From Bifidobacteriaceae bacterium (lineage in GTDB: Bacteria > Actinomycetota > Actinomycetes > Actinomycetales > WQXJ01), in NCBI GenBank assembly GCA_031278075.1, contig JAITLE010000267.1:1-19670 (forward strand): a DNA stretch of 19,670 nt, written 5' to 3'. This document shows, piece by piece, positions 7,539 through 15,581 of the stretch. Each line of letters starts with the position of its first letter. Position 1 is the first letter of the stretch. Under the pieces are notes generated by a model. It ran no database searches, was not told where the DNA came from, and saw nothing but the letters and a program-made list of their open reading frames with translations. A program made the position numbers and the translations under genes.

Positions 7539-8257
7539 CGCTCGCCCCCTTCCAGCTCAGGGAGTGGCGGGCGGGGCGGCGGGGCTCCGGGCGGGCGGAC
7601 GGGACCGCGCGCCGCCCGAGCCGCCTCGCGTGCCGTCGGCAACGTCGGATCGTCCGGCCGGCGCCGCTCCACCCACTCGACTTGCTGGCTGGTGGGACCG
7701 GACACGCGGCCGGCGTAATAGTCGTCGTCTGTGGCGCCCTCCGCCATCGGATGCGGCGCCGCGAGCATGCCACCGGCGGCCGGGGCCAACAACTCGTCCT
7801 TCGTGTAGATCATGTCCGCGCGCTGAGCGGACGCCAACTCATAGAACGTGGTCATGGTGAGCGCACGCGTCGGGCAAGCCTCGATGCACATCCCGCAGAA
7901 GATGCAGCGCAAATAGTTGATTTGGTAGACCCGGCCGTGACGCTCCCCCGCGGAATACTGCTCCTCGGGGGTGTTGGCGCCCGCCTCCACATAGATCGCG
8001 TCCGCCGGGCACGCCCACGCGCACAACTCGCAACCGACGCATTTCTCCAGCCCGTCCGGATGCCGGTTGAGCTGGTGACGGCCGTGGTAACGCGGGTATG
8101 GCGGCGGATACTTGCCTTTGAACGGATACTGCTCGGTGACGGGACGCTCGAAGAAGGTCCGCAACGTCACGCCGAACCCGGCCCACGGGGCCACGCCCGT
8201 GCCGAGGAAACCCTTCTCGCGCCGCGTCGGATCCAAGGTCCCTGTCTTCTTGCTCAC
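7535..8257 (-). CDS. nuoI: NADH-quinone oxidoreductase subunit I (two 4Fe-4S ferredoxin-like)
   Basis: NuoI carries clusters N6a and N6b, passing electrons from NuoG towards N2 in NuoB. Two classical motifs are present: C73xxC76xxC79xxxC83P (CVGCELCAWACP) and C118xxC121xxC124xxxC128P (CIFCGMCIEACP). The N-terminal region holds the ERPVTEQYP segment, with KYPPPYPRYHGRHQL before the first cluster. At 240 aa it exceeds the ~180 aa of E. coli; residues after ~165 form an acidic then Pro/Arg-rich tail ending in PPRPPLPELEGGER. The start is GTG at 8257, overlapping the nuoH stop as GTGA, with AAGGAGGA (8261-8268) three bases upstream, a strong but closely spaced Shine-Dalgarno. Confidence 0.96.
   Translation of the reverse strand: MSKKTGTLDPTRREKGFLGTGVAPWAGFGVTLRTFFERPVTEQYPFKGKYPPPYPRYHGRHQLNRHPDGLEKCVGCELCAWACPADAIYVEAGANTPEEQYSAGERHGRVYQINYLRCIFCGMCIEACPTRALTMTTFYELASAQRADMIYTKDELLAPAAGGMLAAPHPMAEGATDDDYYAGRVSGPTSQQVEWVERRRPDDPTLPTAREAARAARGPVRPPGAPPPRPPLPELEGGER
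7569..7603 (+). other. Putative G-quadruplex motif in nuoI 3' end (template strand)
   Basis: On the plus strand six G runs of three or four (7569-7571, 7573-7576, 7581-7584, 7589-7591, 7593-7595, 7601-7603) are separated by loops of one to five bases. This satisfies the canonical G3+N1-7 quadruplex pattern. The strand is the template for nuo transcription. It underlies the Pro-rich NuoI tail (residues 219-230). Folding is not shown. Confidence 0.5.
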
Positions 8258-9576
8258 TGCTCCTCCTTCACCTCGGCCACTGCGGCCGCCAGTGTCTGCC
8301 TCGGCGAGGGCGGCAGTTTCTGGCCGGGCAGCGGCGGGACGGGATAGCCGTCAGCCAACGGATCGAACTCGGTCGGCTCCGTGGTCGGCTCGTCGACCGA
8401 CGGCGGCTCCTTGGTGGGCCAATACCAGATCACCATGTAGAAGACCACGCACCAAGACAGGATCGGCACGGCCCAATCGTTCAGCGGGTAAAGCCCGAAC
8501 TGGTCCGCGGCGCGCACCCCGGTCAGCAGCACTATCCAGCAAAGCGCCACCGGCAGCAGCCCCTTCCAGCCGAGCCGCATGAACTGGTCGTAGCGGAAGC
8601 GGACCACCGTGCCGCGGATCCACACGAACAAGAACATCAACAGCCACGTCTTCGCGAGGAACCACAAAACAGTCCAGTACCCGGTGTTGAGCACCCCGTC
8701 GCCGATCGCGCTGAGCGGCCACGGCGCCCGCCAGCCGCCCAGGAACAAGGTGGTGCAAACCGCTGACACGTTCAGCATGTTGATGTATTCGGCGAGGAAG
8801 AACCAAGCGAACTTCATCGACGAGTACTCGGTCATGTAGCCGCCGACCAGTTCGCCTTCCGCTTCAGGCAGGTCGAACGGCAAGCGGTTGGTCTCGCCCA
8901 CCATCGAGACGATGTAGAGGAACAAGCTGGGCGCCAGCATCACCCCGTACCAGAGTTTGCTTTGCGCGCCCACGATCGCTGAGGTCGACATCGACCCCGA
9001 CATGATGAACACGGTGACGAGGCTCATACCCATCGCCAGCTCATAGGAGATGATCTGAGCAGTCGAGCGCACCGATCCGAGCAGCGAATATGTCGCCCGC
9101 GACGACCAACCCCCCAGCACAATCCCGTACACGCCGACCGCGGTCACGGCCAATATGTAGAGGACCGCCACGGGGAAGTCCGTCAGTTGCAGCGGCGTCG
9201 AGATGTCGGTGAACGGGATGGTCGCCTGGCCGCCGACCGGGATGACCGCGAACACCATCAACGAGGCCGCGACCGAGATGCCCGGCGCCACTATATAGAT
9301 CAGCTTGTCCGCCCGGCTGACGTTGATGTCCTCCTTCAGGAGCAGCTTCATCGCGTCATAGATCAGCTGGAACAAGCCCATCGGGCCGCGCACATTGGGC
9401 CCGATGCGCTGCTGCAGCCGCGAGATCACTTTGCGTTCGAACCAGATCGCGATGATCACCGAGACCAGCGCGCAGATCAAGATCAGGACCGCCTTGCCGG
9501 CCACGATCCAGCCGTTGTCCTGGCTGAAGTCGGCCTGAGGCGGGTTCGGCGTCACCGCTAGCCACGTGCCGATCAT
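8254..9576 (-). CDS. nuoH: NADH-quinone oxidoreductase subunit H
   Basis: NuoH is the membrane subunit that forms the quinone-access chamber with NuoB and NuoD (440 aa). Signatures are WFERKVISRLQQRIGPN (45-61), the KEDI quinone-cavity segment (81-84) and GETNRLPFDLPEAEGEL (227-243), whose acidic loop contributes to the link between quinone chemistry and pumping. About eight hydrophobic segments follow the expected pattern. Residues ~388-440, after the last membrane segment, are an acidic/Pro-rich tail (EPPSVDEPTTEPTEFDP onward) that the E. coli protein lacks. The start ATG (9576) overlaps the nuoG stop by ATGA, with AAGGAGGAGG at 9581-9590 immediately upstream. Confidence 0.97.
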   Translation of the reverse strand: MIGTWLAVTPNPPQADFSQDNGWIVAGKAVLILICALVSVIIAIWFERKVISRLQQRIGPNVRGPMGLFQLIYDAMKLLLKEDINVSRADKLIYIVAPGISVAASLMVFAVIPVGGQATIPFTDISTPLQLTDFPVAVLYILAVTAVGVYGIVLGGWSSRATYSLLGSVRSTAQIISYELAMGMSLVTVFIMSGSMSTSAIVGAQSKLWYGVMLAPSLFLYIVSMVGETNRLPFDLPEAEGELVGGYMTEYSSMKFAWFFLAEYINMLNVSAVCTTLFLGGWRAPWPLSAIGDGVLNTGYWTVLWFLAKTWLLMFLFVWIRGTVVRFRYDQFMRLGWKGLLPVALCWIVLLTGVRAADQFGLYPLNDWAVPILSWCVVFYMVIWYWPTKEPPSVDEPTTEPTEFDPLADGYPVPPLPGQKLPPSPRQTLAAAVAEVKEEQ

Positions 9577-12128
9577 TCGTCCTCCTCCTTCGCAGGCCCA
9601 GCGGGTGACGCCGTCAAGCGCACCACCGATCCGTCCGCCGCCCCCAGGGTGGCGTGCACCCAGCTGCCGGGCGACTTGAGGGGCAGGTGCACCACGTCCT
9701 CGACCATTCCCGCCTCGACGACGAGCGGCAGGCTGATCGCGCCGCGCGCCGTCGAGACCGTCACGACATCCCCTGTCGTCACCCCCAACGCTTCGGCCGT
9801 CGCGGGCGCCAGCCGCGCTCGGGCCGCGATGGACGATGCCGTCAGGTACGGTTCCTCAGCGACTCCCGCCGCGTCGTCCACCAGTTGGCGCCAGCTCGAC
9901 AGGACCGCTTCCCCGGCGGCGAGCGGGCTCGCCGCCGCCGCGGGCCGGTTTGGGGGCGCGGGGCGCCCCTCCGGGGCGCCGAGATCCTCCAAGACCTCGT
10001 GGACCTTGCCGACGCGGGCGAAGTGGACCGCGTAGCCCAGTTTGTCGGTGATGGCCTGGAGCACCCGAGCGTCGCTTGGCGCGGTCGAGGTGAGCACCTG
10101 CGGGAACGGCCGCAGACGGCCTTCCCAGTTGATGTAGGTCCCGGTTTTCTCCTGCGGCGGGGCGACTGGCAGCACCACGTCCGCCCATTCGGCCAACTCG
10201 TCGCCGCGGACTTGCAGCGCGACCACTTTGGTGCGGCGGAGCGCCACCTGCGCCAACGCCGGATCTGGCAGGTCGGCGATCTCCAGGCCGCCGATCAGCA
10301 GCGCGTCTAGATCACCCACCGCCGCGGCGGCGAGCATCCGCGGGAGATCCATGCCTCCGGCAGGTGGCCGCTCCCGCCCGAACAGGCGCAGGGCCGCGTC
10401 CCGTTCCACCGCGTCGGCGGTCCGCCCGCCGACCAGCAGCCCTGGCAGCAACCCGGCCTCGACGGCGGCGCGTTCGCCGGCGCGCCGCGGGATCCACACC
10501 AGCCGAGCCCCGGTGGACTGGGCCGCGCGGAGCGCGGCGGCGTAGGCGCCCGGGCGGGTCGCGAGCCTCTCGCCCACCACGATCACTCCGCCCGCGCGCA
10601 GCGCCTCGCGTAGTTCGACGACATCGGCCGCTGGGCGGGCGCCGGCAGCGGCAGACTCGACAACGGCAGACTCGGCGGACTCCGCCGACTCGGCAGACTC
10701 CGCCAACTCCCCCAAGAACTGCGCCTCAGCCCCCGGCGCCAACGGGATGGTCCGGCCCCCGAGCCGCTTGATCGCCCTCGAAGCGAACGGCGCCAGCGAG
10801 AACACCTTCGTCCCCGCGGCGCGGAGCCGCAAGAACAGCACCCCGCCCTCATCCTCGGGGTCGAAACCCGCGAACAACACCGCGGGCGCCGCGACCAACT
10901 CGTCGCAGGTCACCCCGACCCCAGTGGCGGCCACGTGGTGCGCCAAGAACTGAGCCTCCTCCGGGCTCGACGCGCGGGCCCGGAAGTCCACGTTGTCGGT
11001 GCCGAGCACCCGCCGGGCGAACTCGGCGTAAGCGAACGCGTCCTCCAAGGTGAGGCGCCCGCCGGGCAACACGCCGACTCCAGTCCCAGCTTGCGCCTCG
11101 CGCAGGATCGCGGCCGCCGCCGCGATCGCGACCGGCCATGAGACCGGCTGCAAGGCGCCGTCCACCCGGACCTGCGGGCGTCGCAAACGGTCCGCCGCGA
11201 CCTGCCAACGGAACGCGAAGCGGTCCTTGTCGGTGATCCACTCCTGTCCCATGTTCGGATCGTCGCCAGCCATACGGCGCAGCACCGCGCCGCGGCGGCA
11301 GTCCACCCTGACAGTGGAACAGTTCGAATCATGCTCCGCCACACTGGCCGTGCTCACCAGGTCGAAGGGACGCGCCCGGAACCGGTACGCGGCCGAGGTC
11401 AACGCCCCGACCGGGCAGATCTGGATGACGTTCCCCGCGAAATACCCGGCGAACGGCTCCCCGGCCGGGGTGACGGAATCGTCCACCGCCTCATCGACGG
11501 CCTCCCCACAGGAGGGGGCGTACCCGAGCGTCGCGGCGTCGAACCGGCCGATCTGCTGGTTCGCGCCGCGCTTTTGGAGCGCGATGAACGGGTCGCCGGG
11601 GATCTGCGCGGCGAACCGCGTGCAGCGCTGGCAGAGCACGCAGCGCTCGCGGTCCAACAAGATCTGCGGCGTGAGCTGCAACGGCTTGGGGAACGTGTTC
11701 TTCTTGTCGTTGAACCGGCTGATCGGCCGACCCGTCGAGATCGCCTGGTTCTGCAGCGGGCACTCGCCGCCCTTGTCGCAGATCGGGCAGTCAAGCGGGT
11801 GGTTGATCAAGATCAACTCCGCCACCTGCTCCTGGGCGGTCCTCGCCGCGGCCGAGGTGAGTTGGGTGTTGACCACCATGCCAGGCGTCACCGCGATGGC
11901 GCACGCCGGCTGCGGCTTCGGGAACGCGCGCAGCTTGCCCTCGGGGCCGGCGGGCGAGGCCACGTCGACCAGGCACTGGCGGCACGCCGCGACCGGTTTG
12001 AGCAACGGGTGGTCGCAGAAACGCGGGATCATGATCCCGGCCTGCTCAGCCGCGCGGATGATCAGAGTGTTCTTCTCGACCTCGAGTTCGATCCCGTCGA
12101 TCACGCAGGTCACCATCTCGGCGCTCAC
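9573..12128 (-). CDS. nuoG: NADH-quinone oxidoreductase subunit G
   Basis: NuoG is the large iron-sulfur subunit of the NADH module (851 aa). In order: 2Fe-2S N1b ligands C38, C49, C52, C76; N5 ligands H110, C114, C117, C123 (HPLDCPICDKGGEC); N4 ligands C163, C166, C169 and C238 (CVLCQRC, ICPVGAL). The degenerate molybdopterin-oxidoreductase-like region follows, with PRRAGERAAVEAG typical of actinobacterial NuoG, and a C-terminal domain from ~770. The four positions for the optional N7 cluster (264, 267, 271, 299 by C-x2-C-x3-C-x27-C spacing) are A, D, S and T, so N7 is probably absent. A four-copy Glu-Ser-Ala repeat lies at 477-488. The start is GTG at 12128, overlapping nuoF as GTGA with GGAGG (12136-12140) seven bases upstream; Met5 is an alternative. 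Confidence 0.96.
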   Translation of the reverse strand: MSAEMVTCVIDGIELEVEKNTLIIRAAEQAGIMIPRFCDHPLLKPVAACRQCLVDVASPAGPEGKLRAFPKPQPACAIAVTPGMVVNTQLTSAAARTAQEQVAELILINHPLDCPICDKGGECPLQNQAISTGRPISRFNDKKNTFPKPLQLTPQILLDRERCVLCQRCTRFAAQIPGDPFIALQKRGANQQIGRFDAATLGYAPSCGEAVDEAVDDSVTPAGEPFAGYFAGNVIQICPVGALTSAAYRFRARPFDLVSTASVAEHDSNCSTVRVDCRRGAVLRRMAGDDPNMGQEWITDKDRFAFRWQVAADRLRRPQVRVDGALQPVSWPVAIAAAAAILREAQAGTGVGVLPGGRLTLEDAFAYAEFARRVLGTDNVDFRARASSPEEAQFLAHHVAATGVGVTCDELVAAPAVLFAGFDPEDEGGVLFLRLRAAGTKVFSLAPFASRAIKRLGGRTIPLAPGAEAQFLGELAESAESAESAESAVVESAAAGARPAADVVELREALRAGGVIVVGERLATRPGAYAAALRAAQSTGARLVWIPRRAGERAAVEAGLLPGLLVGGRTADAVERDAALRLFGRERPPAGGMDLPRMLAAAAVGDLDALLIGGLEIADLPDPALAQVALRRTKVVALQVRGDELAEWADVVLPVAPPQEKTGTYINWEGRLRPFPQVLTSTAPSDARVLQAITDKLGYAVHFARVGKVHEVLEDLGAPEGRPAPPNRPAAAASPLAAGEAVLSSWRQLVDDAAGVAEEPYLTASSIAARARLAPATAEALGVTTGDVVTVSTARGAISLPLVVEAGMVEDVVHLPLKSPGSWVHATLGAADGSVVRLTASPAGPAKEEDE
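9915..9980. other. Two adjacent GC-rich hairpins inside nuoG
   Basis: GGCGGCGAGC (9915-9924) is the exact reverse complement of GCTCGCCGCC (9927-9936). GGCGCCCC (9962-9969) pairs exactly with GGGGCGCC (9973-9980) across a three-base loop. On the nuoG mRNA both would form stems of 8-9 bp, 25 bases apart. No T tract follows, so they are not intrinsic terminators. They fall in codons ~717-738, an Ala/Pro-rich linker before the C-terminal domain. Confidence 0.6.
10665..10700 (-). repeat. 9-bp tandem repeat, four units, inside nuoG
   Basis: Four in-frame 9-bp units encode Glu-Ser-Ala four times (residues 477-488). Units differ only at third codon positions. They sit in a surface-linker-like stretch followed by more Ala-rich sequence, and copy-number change would be frame-neutral. 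Confidence 0.9.
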
Positions 12129-13426
12129 CGGTCCGCCTCCTCGAACAGCTCAGAGGCACGGCGGTCGAAGGGGCAACGGCCCAACTCGATGTGCCGCAGA
12201 TACTCTTCGCGGAAGAACTTCAGCGACGAGACCAGCGAAGACGGGGCGCCGTCGCCGAGCGGGCAGAACGCCCGGCCGACTATCGACTTCGGGATGTCGT
12301 CCAGGATCTGCATGTCCTCCGCCCTTCCTTGCCCGCCCTCGATCCGGCGCAACACAGCGCGCAGCCAGAACGTGCCCTCGCGGCACGGGGTGCATTTGCC
12401 ACACGATTCGTGCGCGTAAAACTCCATCCAGCGGGTCACCGCCCTGGTCACGCACACCGTCTCGTCGAAGACCTGCAGCGCGCGGGTGCCCAGCATAGAA
12501 CCAGCCCCAGCCACCGAGTCGTAGTCGAGCGGCACATCCAACTGTTCCGGGGTGAACATCGGCGTGGACGATCCGCCAGGCATCCAGAACTTCAACTCGT
12601 GGCCCGCCCGAACCCCACCGGCCAACTCCAGCAGCTGGCGCATCGTGACACCGAGCGGCGCCTCATATTGGCCCGGCCGCGCGACGTGCCCGGACAGTGA
12701 ATAGATCGCCACCCCGGTGGATTTCTCTGTGCCCATCGACTTCCACCAGTCGGCGCCGCCCAGGACGATCCACGGCACCGACGCGATCGACTCCACGTTG
12801 TTGACCACAGTGGGCCTCGCGTAAAGACCCGCGACCGCAGGGAACGGCGGCTTCAACCGTGGCTGGCCACGCCGACCCTCCAGCGAGTCGAGCAGCGCGG
12901 TCTCCTCGCCACAGATATACGCGCCGGCCCCAGCGTGGACCGTGAGTCTCAGGTCGTAGCCGGAGCCCATCACGCTCGGCCCGAGCAGACCCGCCTCGGC
13001 GGCTTCACGGGCCGCGGCGAGCAGCCGCCGGTAGACATGGACCACCTCGCCCCGCAGGTAGACGAACGCGTGGTGACAGCCGATCGCGTAAGCCGTGATC
13101 GCTATGCCCTCGATCAGCGAATGCGGATCGGCCATCAGCAACGGGATGTCCTTGCAGGTGCCGGGCTCTGATTCGTCGGCGTTGACGACAAGGTAGCGCG
13201 GCCCGCCGTCCGGCGGCGGCAGGAACGACCACTTCACACCCGTCGGGAAACCGGCGCCGCCGCGGCCGCGCAAACCCGAGTCCTTGACCGTCGCCAGCAC
13301 CTCGCCGGGCGTCAGCGCGAGGGCCTTGGCGAGCGCCTCATAGCCGCCGGCACGGCGGTAGGACTCCAAGGTCCACGAGCGTTCGTCGCCCCACCGTTTG
13401 GTGAGGAGGGGAGCCAGGGCGCTCAC
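12125..13426 (-). CDS. nuoF: NADH-quinone oxidoreductase subunit F (NADH/FMN-binding)
   Basis: NuoF oxidises NADH through FMN and passes electrons to cluster N3 (433 aa; E. coli 445). The FMN/NADH glycine-rich motif GRGGAGFPTGVKW is at 54-66, ESEPGTCKD at 86-93, ICGEETALLDSLEG at 171-184, and the N3 motif ESCGKCTPCREG at 340-351 gives C342, C345, C348, with the fourth ligand C388 (AFCPLGDG). The frame stays open 62 codons further upstream, but that part is Arg-rich and overlaps nuoE. The GTG at 13426 gives the family N-terminus (SALAPLLTKRW), overlaps the nuoE stop as GTGA and has a GGAAGGTGG stretch upstream. The catalytic core is intact. Confidence 0.96.
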   Translation of the reverse strand: MSALAPLLTKRWGDERSWTLESYRRAGGYEALAKALALTPGEVLATVKDSGLRGRGGAGFPTGVKWSFLPPPDGGPRYLVVNADESEPGTCKDIPLLMADPHSLIEGIAITAYAIGCHHAFVYLRGEVVHVYRRLLAAAREAAEAGLLGPSVMGSGYDLRLTVHAGAGAYICGEETALLDSLEGRRGQPRLKPPFPAVAGLYARPTVVNNVESIASVPWIVLGGADWWKSMGTEKSTGVAIYSLSGHVARPGQYEAPLGVTMRQLLELAGGVRAGHELKFWMPGGSSTPMFTPEQLDVPLDYDSVAGAGSMLGTRALQVFDETVCVTRAVTRWMEFYAHESCGKCTPCREGTFWLRAVLRRIEGGQGRAEDMQILDDIPKSIVGRAFCPLGDGAPSSLVSSLKFFREEYLRHIELGRCPFDRRASELFEEADR

Positions 13427-14247
13427 TTGGCCACCTTCCCTTCTTGCTGGCCGGTGTCCGATCCCGTCCGGCCAGCCTCCGCCGCTGCGGCGCCACCCAG
13501 CTCGGCGGGCGGCGCTTTGGCGCTGGGGGCTGGGGCGCTGGGCGGGGCTGGGGAGGAGGCGACGGCATCGGGCGTCGCGGCTTGCCCGACACGTATGGGC
13601 GGCGCGGACCAACCGTTCGCGGCCGCCAACTCGAGCCCCGCGCGGGACGGGGCGCCCGCGGCGGGACCCTCGCCGGCGCGGCCGTCCTCGAAACCGGCGA
13701 GCACCCGGGCCACATCCTGGAAAGTCGCCAGGGTGTCCGGGCCACGGGTGGGGCGCACCGGCCGGCCGGCCCGCAGATCATCCACCAGGCGGACGGCGCT
13801 GGCTGGACTCTGGTTGTCGAAGAACTCCCAGTTGACCATCATCACGGGGGCGTAATCACAGGCGGCGTTGCATTCGATCCGCTCCAAAGTGAACAGGCCG
13901 TCAGCTGTCGTCTGGTCGTGGCCGACAGCGAGATACTCGCTCAACCGGTCGAAGATCGAGTCGCCGCCCATGATGGCGCACAGCGATGTGACACACACGC
14001 CAAGCGTGTACCGCCCGTTCGGCTGGCGCTTGAACTGCGTGTAAAACGTGGCGACGGCGCTGACCTCCGCACCGGTCAAGCCAAGCGTCTCGGCGCAGAA
14101 CGCGATCGCGTCCGGCGAGACATAGCCGTCGACCGACTGACACAAGTGCAACAACGGCAGCAACGCGCTCCGAGGCGAGGGATACCGCGCGATCACCTCG
14201 GCGGCTTCGCCGCGCAGCGTGTCCAAGATCTGCGGCGCGTACGTCAT
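13423..14247 (-). CDS. nuoE: NADH-quinone oxidoreductase subunit E with extended tail
   Basis: NuoE is the 24-kDa thioredoxin-like 2Fe-2S subunit (cluster N1a) that packs on NuoF. Ligands are C85 and C90 (GVCVTSLCAIMGG) and C126 and C130 (ECNAACDYAPVMMVNWEFFDN). The core ends near residue 165, which matches the ~166 aa of E. coli NuoE. A further ~110 residues are Ala/Pro/Gly-rich with PAPPSAPAPSAKAPPAEL at ~233-250, and a charged end. Such tails occur in actinobacterial NuoE; the role is unknown. The frame is open upstream of 14247, but the ATG there overlaps the nuoD stop as ATGA and begins the conserved N-terminal region, so upstream codons are not counted. The GTG of nuoF overlaps its stop. 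Confidence 0.95.
   Translation of the reverse strand: MTYAPQILDTLRGEAAEVIARYPSPRSALLPLLHLCQSVDGYVSPDAIAFCAETLGLTGAEVSAVATFYTQFKRQPNGRYTLGVCVTSLCAIMGGDSIFDRLSEYLAVGHDQTTADGLFTLERIECNAACDYAPVMMVNWEFFDNQSPASAVRLVDDLRAGRPVRPTRGPDTLATFQDVARVLAGFEDGRAGEGPAAGAPSRAGLELAAANGWSAPPIRVGQAATPDAVASSPAPPSAPAPSAKAPPAELGGAAAAEAGRTGSDTGQQEGKVAK
13525..13553 (+). other. Putative G-quadruplex motif in nuoE tail (template strand)
   Basis: On the plus strand five G runs (13525-13529, 13532-13535, 13540-13542, 13544-13547, 13550-13553) are separated by loops of 2, 4, 1 and 2 bases. This is a canonical quadruplex pattern. It encodes the Pro/Ala-rich NuoE tail (residues 232-241) on the opposite strand, so codon bias for Pro may be the whole cause. 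Folding is not shown. Confidence 0.55.
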
Positions 14248-15581
14248 CGGTCCACCCCTCCCATCACCGGGTCGATCGAGGCCAAGCAGACCACAACATC
14301 GGAGATTGTGCCGCCGTTGCACAGCATGGCCATGGATTGCAGGTTGTTGTAAGAAGGTTCACGCACGTGGACGCGGTACGGCCGGGTTCCGCCATCCGAG
14401 ACCACATGCACCCCGTAAACGCCCTTGGCGTGCTCGATCGCATGGAAGGCCTGACCCGCCGGGACCCGGAAACCCTCCGTCACCAGCTTGAAATGGTGGA
14501 TCAGCGACTCCATCGACTGGGACATGATCTCCTTGACGTGCGCCGCGGACTGCCCTTGGCCGTCTGGCCCGATCTCCAGTTTGGCGGGCCAAGCGATCGC
14601 CGGGTCTTCGATCATGACAGGGCCGGGGCCCATCGCCTCCAGCTTGTCGACGCACTGCGCGATGATCTTCATCGACTCGCGCATCTCGTTCGAACGCACC
14701 AAGTAGCGGCCGTAGACATCTGACGTGTCCGCGGTGCAGACCTCGAAGTCGTAGTTCTCGTAGCCGCTGTAGGGCTTGTCTTTGCGCAGGTCCAGGGGCA
14801 GGCCCGTGGCCCGGACCATGGGGCCGGTGATGCCCAGCGCCATACAGGCGGCCAGGTTCAACACGCCGATGCCGACCGTCCGGGACCGCCAAATCGGGTT
14901 CATCATCACCATGTTGTCGAAATCGTCCATGCCACGGACCATGGACATGTAGACGCCCTTGAGCCAATCCAGGGCGCCGGGCGGGAGATCCTGCGCGACG
15001 CCGCCGGGACGCAGGTAGGCGTTGTTCATGCGTTGGCCGGTGACCATCTCGAAGAAGCGGAGCACCTGCTCCCGCTCGCGGAAGGCGATCGTCATCAAGG
15101 TGGTGCCGCCCAACTCGTTGCCGGCTGAGCCGAGGCACACCAAATGCGAGGACACCCGGGCCAGCTCCATCATCAAGACCCTGATCACTTGGGCGCGCTC
15201 AGGGATCCGGTCGGTGATCCCGGCGAGCTTCTCCACCGCGAGGCAATAGCCCGCCTCGTTCATGATGGAGGCCACATAGTCCATCCGGGTGGCCAGCGCC
15301 GAGCCCTGCGCCCAGGTGCGATACTCCATGGTCTTCTCGATGCCCGTGTGCAAGAACCCCAGGCCGACGCGGGTCTCGACCACGGTCTCGCCGTCCATCT
15401 CGAGGATCAGCCGCAACACGCCGTGTGTCGAGGGATGCTGCGGCCCCATGTTGACCACGATCCGTTCCTCTTTGCGGCGCGCCAACTCCTCAGCGATCTC
15501 GTCCCAGTCGCCGCCGGTCGCGACGAACTCCTCAGCGGCCGCGAGATCATCCGGCGGCGCAGCGTGGATGGCGCTGGTCAT
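14244..15581 (-). CDS. nuoD: NADH-quinone oxidoreductase subunit D (49-kDa, quinone site)
   Basis: NuoD forms the quinone head-group site with NuoB (445 aa; hydrogenase-large-subunit-like fold). GPQHPSTHG lies at 46-54 and HTGIEKTMEYR at 78-88. His53 and Tyr102 (RMDY) align with the quinone-binding His38 and Tyr87 of Thermus Nqo4. The sequence runs intact to the MGGVDR C-terminus expected for the family. The first ~40 residues are a less conserved, acidic N-terminal stretch. The frame extends 62 codons further upstream but overlaps nuoC there. The ATG at 15581 overlaps the nuoC stop as ATGA and has a near-ideal AAGGAGGAG Shine-Dalgarno (15588-15596) six bases away, which decides the start. 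Confidence 0.97.
   Translation of the reverse strand: MTSAIHAAPPDDLAAAEEFVATGGDWDEIAEELARRKEERIVVNMGPQHPSTHGVLRLILEMDGETVVETRVGLGFLHTGIEKTMEYRTWAQGSALATRMDYVASIMNEAGYCLAVEKLAGITDRIPERAQVIRVLMMELARVSSHLVCLGSAGNELGGTTLMTIAFREREQVLRFFEMVTGQRMNNAYLRPGGVAQDLPPGALDWLKGVYMSMVRGMDDFDNMVMMNPIWRSRTVGIGVLNLAACMALGITGPMVRATGLPLDLRKDKPYSGYENYDFEVCTADTSDVYGRYLVRSNEMRESMKIIAQCVDKLEAMGPGPVMIEDPAIAWPAKLEIGPDGQGQSAAHVKEIMSQSMESLIHHFKLVTEGFRVPAGQAFHAIEHAKGVYGVHVVSDGGTRPYRVHVREPSYNNLQSMAMLCNGGTISDVVVCLASIDPVMGGVDR

Noticed and set aside
13427..13612. Upstream extension of nuoF
   Set aside because: Overlaps the nuoE tail in another frame and adds an Arg-rich leader. The GTGA overlap at 13423-13426 gives the expected start.
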